Notes: a model not told the origin generated them from the sequence alone. Shown: positions 34,710 to 43,430, counted from the stretch's first letter. The stretch: DNA of 48,932 nucleotides from UBA1738 sp045655325 (GCA_045655325.1 JAZOOY010000048.1:1-48932), one strand, 5' to 3'. A program made the numbers and translations.

Positions 34710-34725
34710 ATAACAGTTCCTTTTA
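34694..34725. terminator. Bidirectional terminator between yihY and thrC
   Basis: AAGGAACTG pairs with CAGTTCCTT, with T and A runs on either side. It serves the convergent genes. Confidence 0.9.
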
Positions 34726-34727
34726 AA

Positions 34728-36230
34728 TTAGCCTATCTGTAAAAAGTCGCTTACTATCTGAATCATCTGTTCCTTCTCGCAAACTGTGTTGAACAGTTGT
34801 GGTTTGTTCTTAAGTCCTGCAAGTGATTCCGGAATATCCATTCCGCTGATGTCAGAAAGTTTATCTAAAAGTGCGAACTCATCCTGGCCTGCAACAGAGC
34901 CGTGACCTGATAGTGCAATCAAAACGCTCTGGTTAAACTTGAACGGGCTTGCAGTTGAAGCAATAACCGTTTTAGTTTTATCGCCTGTTTCTTCCACATA
35001 TCTGTCATAAACGGACTTGGCAACAGCTGTATGAGTATCCATAGTATATGAAAACTCATCCTTGCACTTTTTAATTGCCTGCATTGTTTCTTCGTCATCA
35101 GCACATCCACCGGCAAAAATGTCAGTAATCTGCTTTTTAACTTCTGGTGAAACTTCGTACTTACCGTCGTTTGTAAGTTTTGCCATCCAATCAGCAATAA
35201 CGCCGTCATCTCCGCCTGATAAGTCAAACAAAAATCTTTCAAGGTTACTTGAAATCAAAATGTCCATAGATGGAGAAATTGTTGTATGGAATTCTCTGTT
35301 TTTATTGTAAACACCTGTTTTGATGAAATCTGTCAAAACATTGTTTTTGTTAGATGCACAGATAAACTTGTTTACAGGAAGTCCCATTTTATATGCATAG
35401 TAAGATGCTAAAATGTTACCAAAATTACCTGTTGGTACAACAATATTTATCTTATCACCCATCTTAATCTCATCTGACTTTAGAAGGTCAGCATAAGCAG
35501 AGAAATAATATACAATCTGTGGTACAAGTCTTCCCCAGTTTATTGAGTTAGCACTAGAAAGTTTAAAGTTGTTATGTAAAAGTACATCTTTGTAGCTTTC
35601 GTCTGTAAATATCTTCTTAACACCGCTCTGTGCATCGTCAAAGTTACCTGAAACTGCAGCCACACCAACATTGTTACCCTCTTGAGTAACCATCTGAAGT
35701 TTCTGAATTTCTGAAACGCCGTTGTTTGGATAGAATACAATGATTCTTGTTCCGTTAACGTCACGGAATCCCTCAAGGGCTGCCTTACCTGTGTCACCTG
35801 AAGTTGCAACAAGGATAACTACTTCGTCAGTTTCCCCTGTCTTCTTCATAGATGTTGTTAAAAGATGTGGCAAAATCTGAAGTGCCATATCCTTAAATGC
35901 ACAAGTAGGTCCGTGCCATAGTTCAAGAATATACTCATCGTCGTTTAGTTTATAAACAGGTGCAATGTTGTCACTGCCAAACTTTTCTCTTGTGTATGCC
36001 TTATTGATACAGTTATCTAGTTCTTCTTCTGTAAAATCAGTAAGGAATTTTGACAGGATAACCTTTGCTCTTTGTCTATAATTCATATTAACTAAAGACT
36101 CAATCTCAGAAGATGCCATCGCAGGAATGGTTTCCGGCACAAATAGACCACCTTCAACTGAAAGTCCTTGTTTTATAGCTTCAGCAGATGATATTGAAAT
36201 ACTGCTGTTTCGTGTACTTTTATACTGCAT
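34728..36230 (-). CDS. thrC: Threonine synthase
   Basis: A fold-type II PLP enzyme of 500 residues that makes threonine from O-phosphohomoserine. It is the long, yeast- and E. coli-like form. Seen: the N-terminal YKSTRN with EAIKQGLSVEGGLFVPE, the PLP lysine in GPTCAFKDMALQ, and the phosphate loop VPTGNFGNILASYYA. I start at the ATG at 36230, about 11 bases after AAAGGA; a TTG 24 bases upstream would place that ribosome binding site inside the gene. It is the last gene of the pgi operon. Confidence 0.96.
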   Translation of the reverse strand: MQYKSTRNSSISISSAEAIKQGLSVEGGLFVPETIPAMASSEIESLVNMNYRQRAKVILSKFLTDFTEEELDNCINKAYTREKFGSDNIAPVYKLNDDEYILELWHGPTCAFKDMALQILPHLLTTSMKKTGETDEVVILVATSGDTGKAALEGFRDVNGTRIIVFYPNNGVSEIQKLQMVTQEGNNVGVAAVSGNFDDAQSGVKKIFTDESYKDVLLHNNFKLSSANSINWGRLVPQIVYYFSAYADLLKSDEIKMGDKINIVVPTGNFGNILASYYAYKMGLPVNKFICASNKNNVLTDFIKTGVYNKNREFHTTISPSMDILISSNLERFLFDLSGGDDGVIADWMAKLTNDGKYEVSPEVKKQITDIFAGGCADDEETMQAIKKCKDEFSYTMDTHTAVAKSVYDRYVEETGDKTKTVIASTASPFKFNQSVLIALSGHGSVAGQDEFALLDKLSDISGMDIPESLAGLKNKPQLFNTVCEKEQMIQIVSDFLQIG

Positions 36231-36257
36231 TTCGCGTATGTTCCTTTCGCCCAAATA

Positions 36258-36668
36258 CTATTTTGTGTACTTTTTGATATATTCTGGTGCTGCGTCTGCA
36301 TCAACAGAAACAGAAAGTTCAAAATTGATATCAAACTTCTTGCTTGCATCATCAAGTTTTGCAAGAAAAGCTTCGAATCCGTCAAGATCCTTAACTATCT
36401 TAAGTGTTCCGTCAACAAAAATGTTTGTAATATCGAAATTACCGCTGATAATTCCGCAAATAAATCCGAAGAATGCATCCCATGAACCGATTTCGAAATC
36501 AGATGTGTCTGCCATTCTAACCTTTGATGTGATATTATACATATTCTGTGAAGTATTGTTGCTGATAAATACAACGTTACCCTCAGCTGTTGAAGCTGCA
36601 GAGTTTACATTATCAAGCAATACCTTTGTTTTACCTGTTCCTTTTGTTCCAATTAGAAGTTCTACCAT
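36258..36668 (-). CDS. Small P-loop protein of unknown function
   Basis: A 136-residue protein with a clean Walker A motif, GTKGTGKT (7-14), right at the N-terminus. A hydrophobic strand with Asp, ITNIFVDG (about 80-87), could be the Walker B strand. It lacks room for a full AAA+ or RecA core and ends in a beta-rich tail with KKYTK. GGAGG precedes the ATG. It lies between pgi and thrC on the same strand, about 30 bases from each, so it is probably co-transcribed. I recognise no characterised family. It could be a minimal nucleotide-binding protein of the PilT/AAA-like hypothetical group of Clostridia. Confidence 0.8.
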   Translation of the reverse strand: MVELLIGTKGTGKTKVLLDNVNSAASTAEGNVVFISNNTSQNMYNITSKVRMADTSDFEIGSWDAFFGFICGIISGNFDITNIFVDGTLKIVKDLDGFEAFLAKLDDASKKFDINFELSVSVDADAAPEYIKKYTK

Positions 36669-36698
36669 AGCGACTTCCTCCTTTTGTTATATTATTTT

Positions 36699-38051
36699 TT
36701 AGATTCCAAGACGTTTTTCCAAAACTGCCTTTTCATCTTCATAACCAGGCTTTCCAAGTAGAGCAAACATATTTTTCTTATATGCTTCAACACCCGGCTG
36801 GTTAAATGGGTTAACACCCAAAAGGTATCCGGATAAACCGCAAGCCTTTTCAAAGAAATATACCAACATACCGAAATAGTATTCTGTAAGCTTTGGAACG
36901 CTTACAACAAGGTTCGGTACTCCACCGTCGGTATGTGCAAGACAAACGCCGTCTGTTGCCTTTTTATTGACAAAATCCATTGTCTTGCCTGTCAGGAAGT
37001 TAAGTCCGTCGATGTTTTCTGCATCTTCTTTGATGATAACATCCTTAGTCGGTTCATCGACCAATACTGCAGTTTCAAACAGAATTCTTTGTCCTTCCTG
37101 TATATATTGACCCATTGAGTGCAAATCTGTTGAAAAATCTGCAGCCGCTGGGAAAATACCTTTTCCATCCTTACCTTCGCTTTCGCCGAATAGCTGTTTC
37201 CACCATTCTGCAAAGTAGTGAAGGCTTGGTTCAAAGTTTATCATCATTTCTACGTTCTTGCCCTTATTTAAAAGTGCATTTCGGCAAGCCGCATACTGAT
37301 AACATTCGTTTGTCATAAGGTCAGGGTTATTGTATAGATCCTGTGCAGCTTTTGCACCACGCATAATTTCGTCTATATCAATACCTGCTGCTGCAATAGG
37401 TAAAAGACCTACTGCTGTTAATACTGAATAACGTCCGCCAACGTCATCACTGATAACAAAGCTTTCGTATCCTTCCTTGTCTGCAAGGCTCTTTAAAGCT
37501 CCGCGTTTTGCGTCAGTTGTTGCGTAAATTCTCTTTTTAGCTTCTTCTTTTCCGTACTTCTTTTCAAGAAGTTCTCTGAAGATTCTGAATGCGATGGCAG
37601 GTTCTGTGGTTGTTCCAGATTTTGAGATGATGTTAACAGAGAAATCTTTTCCGTCAACAGCTTCTATTAGGTCCTGCATATATGTTGAACTGATACTGTT
37701 ACCTGCGTATAGAATAACAGGACCATTTCTCTTTTCTTTATCAATAACGTTATAGAATGAGTGGCTAAGCATTTCGATAGCAGCTCTTGCACCAAGGTAT
37801 GACCCGCCGATACCGATTACCACCAAAATATCTGAATCGCTACGGATTTTTTCAGCAGCTTTTTTGATTCTTGCGAATTCTTCTTTATCGTAATTTGTAG
37901 GAAGGTCTACCCATCCTAAAAAGTCATTTCCTGCACCTGTCTTGTTGTGAAGCATATCGTGTGCACATGCCACGTATTCCTTCAAAGAAACAATTTCATG
38001 CTCTCCTAAAAAGTCTAATGCTTTCTTGTAGTTAAAAGTAATCTTGTTCAA
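36699..38051 (-). CDS. pgi: Glucose-6-phosphate isomerase
   Basis: A 450-residue enzyme of the Firmicute short type that interconverts glucose-6-phosphate and fructose-6-phosphate. Seen: VIGIGGSYLGARAA, the sugar-phosphate loop SKSGTTTEPA, GGRYSVLTAVGLLP with the catalytic Arg, and the C-terminal GVEAYKKNMFALLG with its Lys. The start is TTG, 9 bases after AGGAGG. It heads the pgi / P-loop / thrC transcript. Confidence 0.97.
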   Translation of the reverse strand: MNKITFNYKKALDFLGEHEIVSLKEYVACAHDMLHNKTGAGNDFLGWVDLPTNYDKEEFARIKKAAEKIRSDSDILVVIGIGGSYLGARAAIEMLSHSFYNVIDKEKRNGPVILYAGNSISSTYMQDLIEAVDGKDFSVNIISKSGTTTEPAIAFRIFRELLEKKYGKEEAKKRIYATTDAKRGALKSLADKEGYESFVISDDVGGRYSVLTAVGLLPIAAAGIDIDEIMRGAKAAQDLYNNPDLMTNECYQYAACRNALLNKGKNVEMMINFEPSLHYFAEWWKQLFGESEGKDGKGIFPAAADFSTDLHSMGQYIQEGQRILFETAVLVDEPTKDVIIKEDAENIDGLNFLTGKTMDFVNKKATDGVCLAHTDGGVPNLVVSVPKLTEYYFGMLVYFFEKACGLSGYLLGVNPFNQPGVEAYKKNMFALLGKPGYEDEKAVLEKRLGI

Positions 38052-38089
38052 ACCTTTATGCCTCCTAGCAAAAATTGTTTATTTATATT

Positions 38090-38118
38090 ATTATAATACA
38101 TATTATCATATAAATCAA
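38090..38118 (-). promoter_or_regulatory. Sigma-A promoter of the pgi operon
   Basis: TTGATT (38118-38113), 17-bp spacer, TATAAT (38095-38090). Confidence 0.8.
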
Positions 38119-38198
38119 GGTTTTTTATTGTAAAATATATGTATATTTTTAAGTAAAAAAATTATTTTTAAAAAAATGGCTTTTATATCACAAAACAA

Positions 38199-38227
38199 TT
38201 GCAAATTTTCCAAAAACAGGATATAAT
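38199..38227 (+). promoter_or_regulatory. Sigma-A promoter of smpB
   Basis: TTGCAA, 17-bp spacer, TATAAT. The space between this and the pgi promoter is AT-rich and empty. Confidence 0.83.
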
Positions 38228-38259
38228 AACTAGAGAAAATATTTTCTAGGAGATTTTAG

Positions 38260-38724
38260 ATGGAAAACATAAAAACTCTTGCACAAAACAAAAAAGCAAG
38301 ACACAATTATTTCGTTTTAGAAACCATTGAATGCGGTATTGAGCTTTTTGGAACCGAAGTTAAGTCTATCCGCCAAGGAAAAGTTAATCTGGTTGATGCC
38401 TATGCATCTATTGATAAAGGCGAAGTTTTTGTTAAAGGTATGAATATAAGCCCATACGAGCAAGGAAACATCTTTAACCGTGACCCGCTCCGACACAAAA
38501 AACTTCTTTTACACAAAAATGAGATTAGAAAGCTTATTGGTCAGGTTCAGCAGGATGGCTATGCCCTTGTTCCCTTGTCAATTTACTTAAACGGCTCAAA
38601 GGTTAAGGTAGAACTTGGCGTATGTAAAGGTAAAAAGCTATACGATAAACGTAGTGACTTACAGGAAAAAGACGCAAAACGAAGTATGGACCGTGCTTTT
38701 AAGGAGCACAATAACAGATATTAA
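38260..38724 (+). CDS. smpB: SsrA-binding protein
   Basis: A 154-residue RNA-binding protein that partners tmRNA to rescue stalled ribosomes. Seen: NKKARHNYFVLETIECGIEL, GTEVKSIRQGKVNLVDAYA, and a basic C-terminal tail (GKKLYDKRSDLQEKDAKRSM) that enters the mRNA channel. It has its own promoter and terminator. I searched the next few hundred bases for tmRNA (ssrA) and did not see it. Confidence 0.97.
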   Translation: MENIKTLAQNKKARHNYFVLETIECGIELFGTEVKSIRQGKVNLVDAYASIDKGEVFVKGMNISPYEQGNIFNRDPLRHKKLLLHKNEIRKLIGQVQQDGYALVPLSIYLNGSKVKVELGVCKGKKLYDKRSDLQEKDAKRSMDRAFKEHNNRY

Positions 38725-38756
38725 AAAATCATCGCTTTCTCGCGATGATTTTTTTG
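38723..38756. terminator. Bidirectional terminator after smpB
   Basis: AAAATCATCGC pairs with GCGATGATTTT around a 6-base loop, with runs on both strands. It also serves the convergent DUF378 gene. Confidence 0.93.
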
Positions 38757-38762
38757 TATAAT

Positions 38763-38978
38763 TTACATTCTGTCTCTTGGTGTTTTGTCCTTAAACAAAA
38801 GACCGATACACCAAAGTCCGCAAAGACCTACCAAAGTGAAAATAATTCTTGAAAGTACTGAACCCTGGCCACCGAAAAGTGCGCCTACAATATCAAATTT
38901 GAAAAGACCAATACTTCCCCAGTTTATAGCTCCTATAATCACCAAAGTAAGTGCAATGTTATCAATAGTACTCATCAT
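38763..38978 (-). CDS. DUF378 family small membrane protein
   Basis: A 71-residue protein with two hydrophobic helices (about 6-22 and 40-60). The sequence IGAINWGSIGLF followed by a short loop and a second helix is the DUF378 signature. Start at 38978 after GGAAGGAT. Function of the family is unknown. It stands alone between the smpB terminator and the DUF4830-like gene. Confidence 0.85.
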   Translation of the reverse strand: MMSTIDNIALTLVIIGAINWGSIGLFKFDIVGALFGGQGSVLSRIIFTLVGLCGLWCIGLLFKDKTPRDRM

Positions 38979-39097
38979 AACAATATCCTTCCTTTCAATT
39001 ATTTGCAAAACTTTTATATTTTACATTCATTATTATGCCCCTTATTTACATAATATATTATTGCAAATAAATTTTATTATTTTGGAAGAGGTAAATA

Positions 39098-39508
39098 ATG
39101 AAAAAAATGTATTTTCTAACTATATCAATTATCCTTATTCTTACCCTTGGGTTCCTTTTCTTTTTCTGTGATGAAAATACGTTAAACAGGCGTTTTTTGT
39201 CCCGATACGGCATCGAGGTAAAGGAAAATCCTTACCTTGTGGAAGAAATAGAAATCCCGCCCCAATTTGATGAATTTTATGACAATTATAACGTTCTTCA
39301 GATAGAAAGCGGACTAAATCTTTCAAAATATAAAGGAAAGAAAGCCACACGCTTTACCTATGAAGTTTTAAACTTCCCTGAAGATACCGGAAGTACCGTT
39401 TTTGCAAACGTAATCACCGTAAAATCAAAGCCTGTTGCAGGCGATATAAACTGCCCTGCTCTTTCGGGGTTTATACTTCCGCTTTCATACACTTCATCAC
39501 ATAAATGA
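39098..39508 (+). CDS. DUF4830-like membrane-anchored or exported protein
   Basis: A 136-residue protein. One N-terminal hydrophobic segment (about 4-24) acts as anchor or signal; no lipobox is clear. The body (RFLSRYGIEVKENPYLVEEI; IESGLNLSKYKGKKATRFTYEVLNFP; VAGDINCPALSGF) resembles the DUF4830 family as I know it, but I cannot run the search. GGAAGAGG precedes the ATG. Its 3' end overlaps the spoVAC end by 12 bases on the opposite strand. A sporulation link is possible from position only. Confidence 0.7.
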   Translation: MKKMYFLTISIILILTLGFLFFFCDENTLNRRFLSRYGIEVKENPYLVEEIEIPPQFDEFYDNYNVLQIESGLNLSKYKGKKATRFTYEVLNFPEDTGSTVFANVITVKSKPVAGDINCPALSGFILPLSYTSSHK

Positions 39509-39943
39509 TTTTATAAAATACCATATTCCTGCAACTACAGAAGTTAAAACTCCGTACGCAATTACAGGCCCTGCAATAGTAAATATTTTTGCGCCAACGC
39601 CCATAACCATACCTTCGGTTTTTGCTTCAATCGCAGGAGATGCAACAGAGTTTGCAAAGCCTGTTATTGGAACGATTGTGCCCGCTCCTGCATGTTTTGC
39701 AAGCTTGGGATAAATATTAAGTCCCGTTAAAAGCACTCCTAAAAATATCATTGTTATGGAAACAGCACTTCCCGTAAGCTCTTTTCCCAAATCAAATTGT
39801 CCGTAAAAGTTACGAAAAAACTGTCCTATAGCGCATATTGTTCCGCCGAACAAAAAGGCTTTCACAGAGTTTGACACCACCTTTGACGATGGTGTTTTTT
39901 TGTCTACCAGTTTTTTATATTCTTTCTTATCCAGAAAAATCAA
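39497..39943 (-). CDS. spoVAC: Stage V sporulation protein AC
   Basis: A 148-residue membrane protein with four hydrophobic segments. Seen: AFLFGGTICAIGQFF, LTGLNIYPKLAKHAGAGTIVPITGFANSV and SPAIEAKTEGMVMGVGAKIF, the SpoVAC hallmarks. Known: it forms a mechanosensitive channel for dipicolinic acid in the spore membrane. The usual partners spoVAD and spoVAE are not next to it; instead it follows sigE by 10 bases. The start is ambiguous: the TTG at 39943 lies right behind GAGAGG, and a CTG three codons later has better spacing. Confidence 0.92.
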   Translation of the reverse strand: MIFLDKKEYKKLVDKKTPSSKVVSNSVKAFLFGGTICAIGQFFRNFYGQFDLGKELTGSAVSITMIFLGVLLTGLNIYPKLAKHAGAGTIVPITGFANSVASPAIEAKTEGMVMGVGAKIFTIAGPVIAYGVLTSVVAGIWYFIKSFM

Positions 39944-39953
39944 TCCTCTCTTT

Positions 39954-40652
39954 TTAGTTCATTCTTAATATCTCCTTTTTTAACCTTTTTATTATTCTTT
40001 TTTCTAAGCGTGATATGTATGATTGTGAAATCCCCATAAAATCAGCCACTTCTTTCTGTGTTTTTTCCTTACTTCCCGAAAGGCCAAATCGCATTCGCAT
40101 TATATCCTGTTCACGTTTAGAAAGTTTTTCCATAGCAATTGATAAAAGTTTTATATCAACTTCTTTTTCTATACTCTGATACGTTACATCGTTATCCGTT
40201 CCCAATACATCAGACAAAAGAAGCTCGTTTCCGTCCCAATCCACGTTCAGCGGTTCGTCTATGGAAATTTCTGTTTTTGAATTTTGGTTCTTTCTCAAAT
40301 ACATTAATATTTCATTCTCAATACACCTTGATGCATAGGTTGCAAGTTTTATGTTTTTATCGGGTTTAAATGTGTTAATCGCCTTTATAAGTCCGATAGT
40401 TCCGATAGAAATCAGGTCCTCTACGTTTATACCTGTATTTTCAAATTTACGTGCTATGTAAACAACAAGTCTTAAATTATGTTCAATTAATCTTGACTTT
40501 GCATCTTCTTCAGCAATATGCTCCAAAAGTTCTTCCTCTTCGTCTTTTGTAAGCGGTGACGGAAGTACGTCCTGACCGCCTATGTACAGTATTTCTTCGC
40601 CTATGCACAGTTTTGCTATCTTACCTTTTATTCCCTCTATTAAAGTAAGCAT
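39954..40652 (-). CDS. sigE: Sporulation sigma factor SigE (pro-form)
   Basis: A 232-residue mother-cell sigma factor. It has a short N-terminal pro-sequence ending near Glu19-Glu20, before ILYIGGQDVLP; the matching site in B. subtilis pro-sigma-E is where SpoIIGA cuts. Region 2 is highly conserved (RLVVYIARKFENTGINVEDL; LATYASRCIENEILMYLR), as are SIDEPLNVDWDGNELLLSD and the region 4 helix-turn-helix (TQKEVADFMGISQSYISRLE). The pro-sequence and the spoIIGA neighbour favour SigE over SigG. AAAGGA precedes the ATG. Confidence 0.95.
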   Translation of the reverse strand: MLTLIEGIKGKIAKLCIGEEILYIGGQDVLPSPLTKDEEEELLEHIAEEDAKSRLIEHNLRLVVYIARKFENTGINVEDLISIGTIGLIKAINTFKPDKNIKLATYASRCIENEILMYLRKNQNSKTEISIDEPLNVDWDGNELLLSDVLGTDNDVTYQSIEKEVDIKLLSIAMEKLSKREQDIMRMRFGLSGSKEKTQKEVADFMGISQSYISRLEKRIIKRLKKEILRMN

Positions 40653-40666
40653 AATTAAAATCCTTT

Positions 40667-41410
40667 CTACGTCATAATCGAGTTCAAAATCAATTCATCT
40701 GAGAATCTGTTGCCCGCATACGCCATAACAACATTCTCATACTCTTTTCCGTCAACCCATATTCTGTCAAGCTTTATGCCCATAACAGTTCCTGCTTTTC
40801 CAAGGGACATAAATGGTATTATTCGCATCTCAAATCTCTTGGCAAGGCTCATTATATTTTCCCTTGAAATTTCACAATCCAAAAGCTCTTTAAAAATTCT
40901 TTCGCTACCAAGAATGACAGGAAGTCCGCCTGATAAAAGCATATTTCCCGTATCAAAAAATCCGTCTGTCGTCAGTTTTTTATTCTTAAATTCCAGAACC
41001 ACTTCGCCTTTTTTCTTATTTAAGTTTTTTCTTAAAATGCATATCAAAAAATAAATTGGAATCGGTATCAAAAGACCTGTATATGCATTTAGTTCGAGGA
41101 AGTTTATCATTCCTGACATAACAAAAGAAATGGCAAGATAGGATAAATACCGACTAAAAAACGCTTTTCTTCCAAGTGGCATAAATACCATACAAATCAT
41201 AAAAATTGGTATAATAAATCTTGCAGGCGGTCTTGCCATAATTTCAAGATAAGGAACAAATGCAAACACACCCAAAAGTCCGCCAAGCAAGGATGCGAGA
41301 ATAATCCTTAAAATCGGGATTTTCTTTGAATACACCTTGCATAAAAGCAATAAAATCTCTGCATCAAAAGTAAAATTTATAAAAAAAGATACGTCTGCAT
41401 ATACTGTCAC
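40667..41410 (-). CDS. spoIIGA: Sigma-E processing peptidase SpoIIGA
   Basis: A protein of 248 residues from a GTG at 41410 that follows AAGGAG. It has five N-terminal membrane helices (to about residue 135) and a cytoplasmic aspartic-protease-like domain with the catalytic motif DTGN (in GFFDTGNMLLSGG) and ADVSFFINF at the start. Known: it is a membrane protease that matures pro-sigma-E after a signal from the forespore. It sits 14 bases before sigE, the conserved arrangement. An in-frame start at 41476 would include the promoter and is rejected. Confidence 0.93.
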   Translation of the reverse strand: MTVYADVSFFINFTFDAEILLLLCKVYSKKIPILRIILASLLGGLLGVFAFVPYLEIMARPPARFIIPIFMICMVFMPLGRKAFFSRYLSYLAISFVMSGMINFLELNAYTGLLIPIPIYFLICILRKNLNKKKGEVVLEFKNKKLTTDGFFDTGNMLLSGGLPVILGSERIFKELLDCEISRENIMSLAKRFEMRIIPFMSLGKAGTVMGIKLDRIWVDGKEYENVVMAYAGNRFSDELILNSIMT

Positions 41411-41443
41411 AGTATCTCTCTCCTTTGTATTTATTATGAAATT

Positions 41444-41476
41444 ATTATAGCAAAGATATGCCGTATATCCTGTCAT
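41444..41476 (-). promoter_or_regulatory. Long-spacer promoter of spoIIGA-sigE
   Basis: TATAAT (41449-41444) with ATGACA (41476-41471) 21 bp upstream. The spacer is longer than the normal 17 bp. The B. subtilis spoIIG promoter has a similar 22-bp gap and needs Spo0A. This is my reading by eye. Confidence 0.6.
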
Positions 41477-41502
41477 AAGGCGTTGTTGATTTTTGGCATA
41501 AG

Positions 41503-41511
41503 TTCGACAAA
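41503..41511 (-). promoter_or_regulatory. Spo0A box
   Basis: The minus strand reads TTTGTCGAA, containing the 0A core TGTCGAA. It lies about 54 bp upstream of the spoIIGA -10 box, in the range of activating sites in known spoIIG promoters, and about 17 bp from the divergent promoter. Confidence 0.7.
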
Positions 41512-41527
41512 TATATTTAATTTTCTA

Positions 41528-41556
41528 TTGCAATAAAATACAAAATGAAGTATAAT
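41528..41556 (+). promoter_or_regulatory. Sigma-A promoter of the DUF1385-prmC operon
   Basis: TTGCAA, 17-bp spacer, TATAAT. The Spo0A box lies just upstream and might influence it too. Confidence 0.82.
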
Positions 41557-41577
41557 GTAGAAAAGAGGTGATTACAG

Positions 41578-42558
41578 TTGAAAACTGAAAAACATATAAC
41601 ATCAATCGGCGGTCAGGCAATCCTTGAAGGCGTTATGATGCGTGGTCCTTTTAAAACTGCAATGGCAGTAAGAAAACCTGACGGCGAAATTGTTTGCAAA
41701 GTTGATGAAAACGGAACAAAAAAGAAAAATAAGTTCCTTTCCCTTCCAATAGTTCGTGGCTGTGTTAATTTCATTTCAAGCCTTGTTATTGGTATGAAAG
41801 CTATAATGTTCTCGGCAGAGTTTGTTGACTTGGAGGAGGAAGAAGAAACCGAAAGCAAGTTTGATAAGTGGCTTGAAGAAAAGTTTGGTGACAAGATAAA
41901 AGATATCGTTATTTACGTTGCTATTGCACTTTCACTTGTTATGAGTGTTGGTCTTTTCATTCTTTTGCCAACCGCTATTGCACAAGGTATTCAGGACCTT
42001 TTAAAATGGCTTGGATTTGAGGACTTTGCATCTACTGGCAGTTTCTTAAGTACTGTTGAAGGCATTGTAAAAATGATTATTTTCGTTACTTATATGTACT
42101 TAATTTCACGTATGAAAGAAATCCGCCGTGTATTTGAATATCACGGAGCGGAACATAAAACCATTGCGTGTTATGAAGCAGGCGAAGAACTTACCGTTGA
42201 AAACGTTAAAAAGTACACACGTTTTCACCCAAGATGCGGAACAAGTTTTCTCCTTATTGTAATGATTGTAAGTATTGCGATTTATGCGCTTCTTCCTGGA
42301 TTCAACCAGTATGGTGCTATTGCCCGCTTGCTACTTAGAATGGGCACAAGAATTTTATTACTTCCTGTTGTTGCAGGACTTTCTTATGAAGTTATCAAGC
42401 TTGCAGGACGTTCAAATGGTTGCGTAAGAACACTTACAAAACCAGGACTTTGGCTACAAAGACTAACAACTTTAGAGCCTGATGATTCACAGATTGAAGT
42501 TGCAATCGAATCAATGCTGGCAGTAATCCCTGAGGATAAGGAATCAGATAAATGGTAA
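41578..42558 (+). CDS. DUF1385 family membrane protein (YqhQ-like)
   Basis: A 326-residue protein. Seen: GGQAILEGVMMRGP at the N-terminus, then membrane helices (about 105-130, 160-180, 215-235, 245-265), and EYHGAEHKTIACYEAGEELTVENV with FHPRCGTSF, all family hallmarks with conserved His and Cys that could bind metal. The start is TTG after GAGGTG. It overlaps prmC by 7 bases, an association common in Firmicutes. The biochemical role is unknown. Confidence 0.92.
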   Translation: MKTEKHITSIGGQAILEGVMMRGPFKTAMAVRKPDGEIVCKVDENGTKKKNKFLSLPIVRGCVNFISSLVIGMKAIMFSAEFVDLEEEEETESKFDKWLEEKFGDKIKDIVIYVAIALSLVMSVGLFILLPTAIAQGIQDLLKWLGFEDFASTGSFLSTVEGIVKMIIFVTYMYLISRMKEIRRVFEYHGAEHKTIACYEAGEELTVENVKKYTRFHPRCGTSFLLIVMIVSIAIYALLPGFNQYGAIARLLLRMGTRILLLPVVAGLSYEVIKLAGRSNGCVRTLTKPGLWLQRLTTLEPDDSQIEVAIESMLAVIPEDKESDKW

Positions 42559-43397
42559 TTAAAGAACTACTTCAAAATTCTATTACACAGCTTAGGGAAT
42601 CAGGTAATGATAACCCTGTTTTTGAAGCACATGCACTTTTCCGTCATGTGCTTTCTCTTTCTGCAACAGACCTTGTTTTAATGCACGATAAAAAGATTTC
42701 TAAAAACCACGAAAAGAAATTGTTAGCATTTTTGGAAAGACGTATTTCTGGCGAACCGCTTCAATACATTTTAGGCACACAGGAATTTATGTCGCTGGAA
42801 TTTAAAGTTACTCCATCTGTGCTTATTCCAAGAGGAGATACCGAAACTTTAGTTGAATATGTAATAGACAAAAAGAAAAATGACGGCTTTTCCCTACTTG
42901 ATATCGGCACAGGCACAGGCTGTATTCCACTAAGCATCGCTGCATTTTGCCCAAGAGCTTTTGTACGTGGTCTTGATATAAGTCCTGACGCAAAAAAACT
43001 TGCCGAAGAAAACTGCAAGAAACTAATGTTAACATCCCGTGCAAGCTTTGAGCTATGCGATATTTTGAGCGAAATTCCTAACGGAAAATATGATATTATA
43101 ACTTCCAATCCGCCATACATCAGAACTGAAGTTATTGACGGATTACAAACCGAAGTTAAAGACTTTGAGCCACATCTTGCCCTTGATGGTGGCGAAGACG
43201 GACTTAAATTCTACCGCAGAATTTGTGATATTGCTCCAAATCTTTTAACCAAAGGTGGAATGCTTGTATTTGAAATCGGATATGACCAAGGTAATGAGGT
43301 TTCTTCCCTAATGGATAAAAACTTTACTGACATTGCTGTTATAAAAGATTTGTGCGGTAATGACCGTGTTGTAGTTGGAACATTAAAATCAATTTAA
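42552..43397 (+). CDS. prmC: Release-factor glutamine N5-methyltransferase
   Basis: A 281-residue SAM enzyme that methylates the GGQ glutamine of release factors RF1 and RF2. Seen: the N-terminal helical domain with EAHALFRHVL, the SAM motif LLDIGTGTGCIPLSIA near residue 116, and the catalytic NPPYI. QYILGTQEF and IPRGDTE are also typical. It overlaps the DUF1385 gene. prfA, a frequent neighbour, is not adjacent here. Confidence 0.96.
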   Translation: MVIKELLQNSITQLRESGNDNPVFEAHALFRHVLSLSATDLVLMHDKKISKNHEKKLLAFLERRISGEPLQYILGTQEFMSLEFKVTPSVLIPRGDTETLVEYVIDKKKNDGFSLLDIGTGTGCIPLSIAAFCPRAFVRGLDISPDAKKLAEENCKKLMLTSRASFELCDILSEIPNGKYDIITSNPPYIRTEVIDGLQTEVKDFEPHLALDGGEDGLKFYRRICDIAPNLLTKGGMLVFEIGYDQGNEVSSLMDKNFTDIAVIKDLCGNDRVVVGTLKSI

Positions 43398-43430
43398 AAA
43401 AAAAGACTGAATTTTATTCAGTCTTTTTTT
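43396..43430 (+). terminator. Terminator after prmC
   Basis: AAAAGACTGAA pairs with TTCAGTCTTTT, followed by a T run. Confidence 0.92.

Noticed and set aside
39954..40652. SigG instead of SigE
   Set aside because: A pro-sequence with a SpoIIGA-like cut site and the preceding spoIIGA gene identify SigE.
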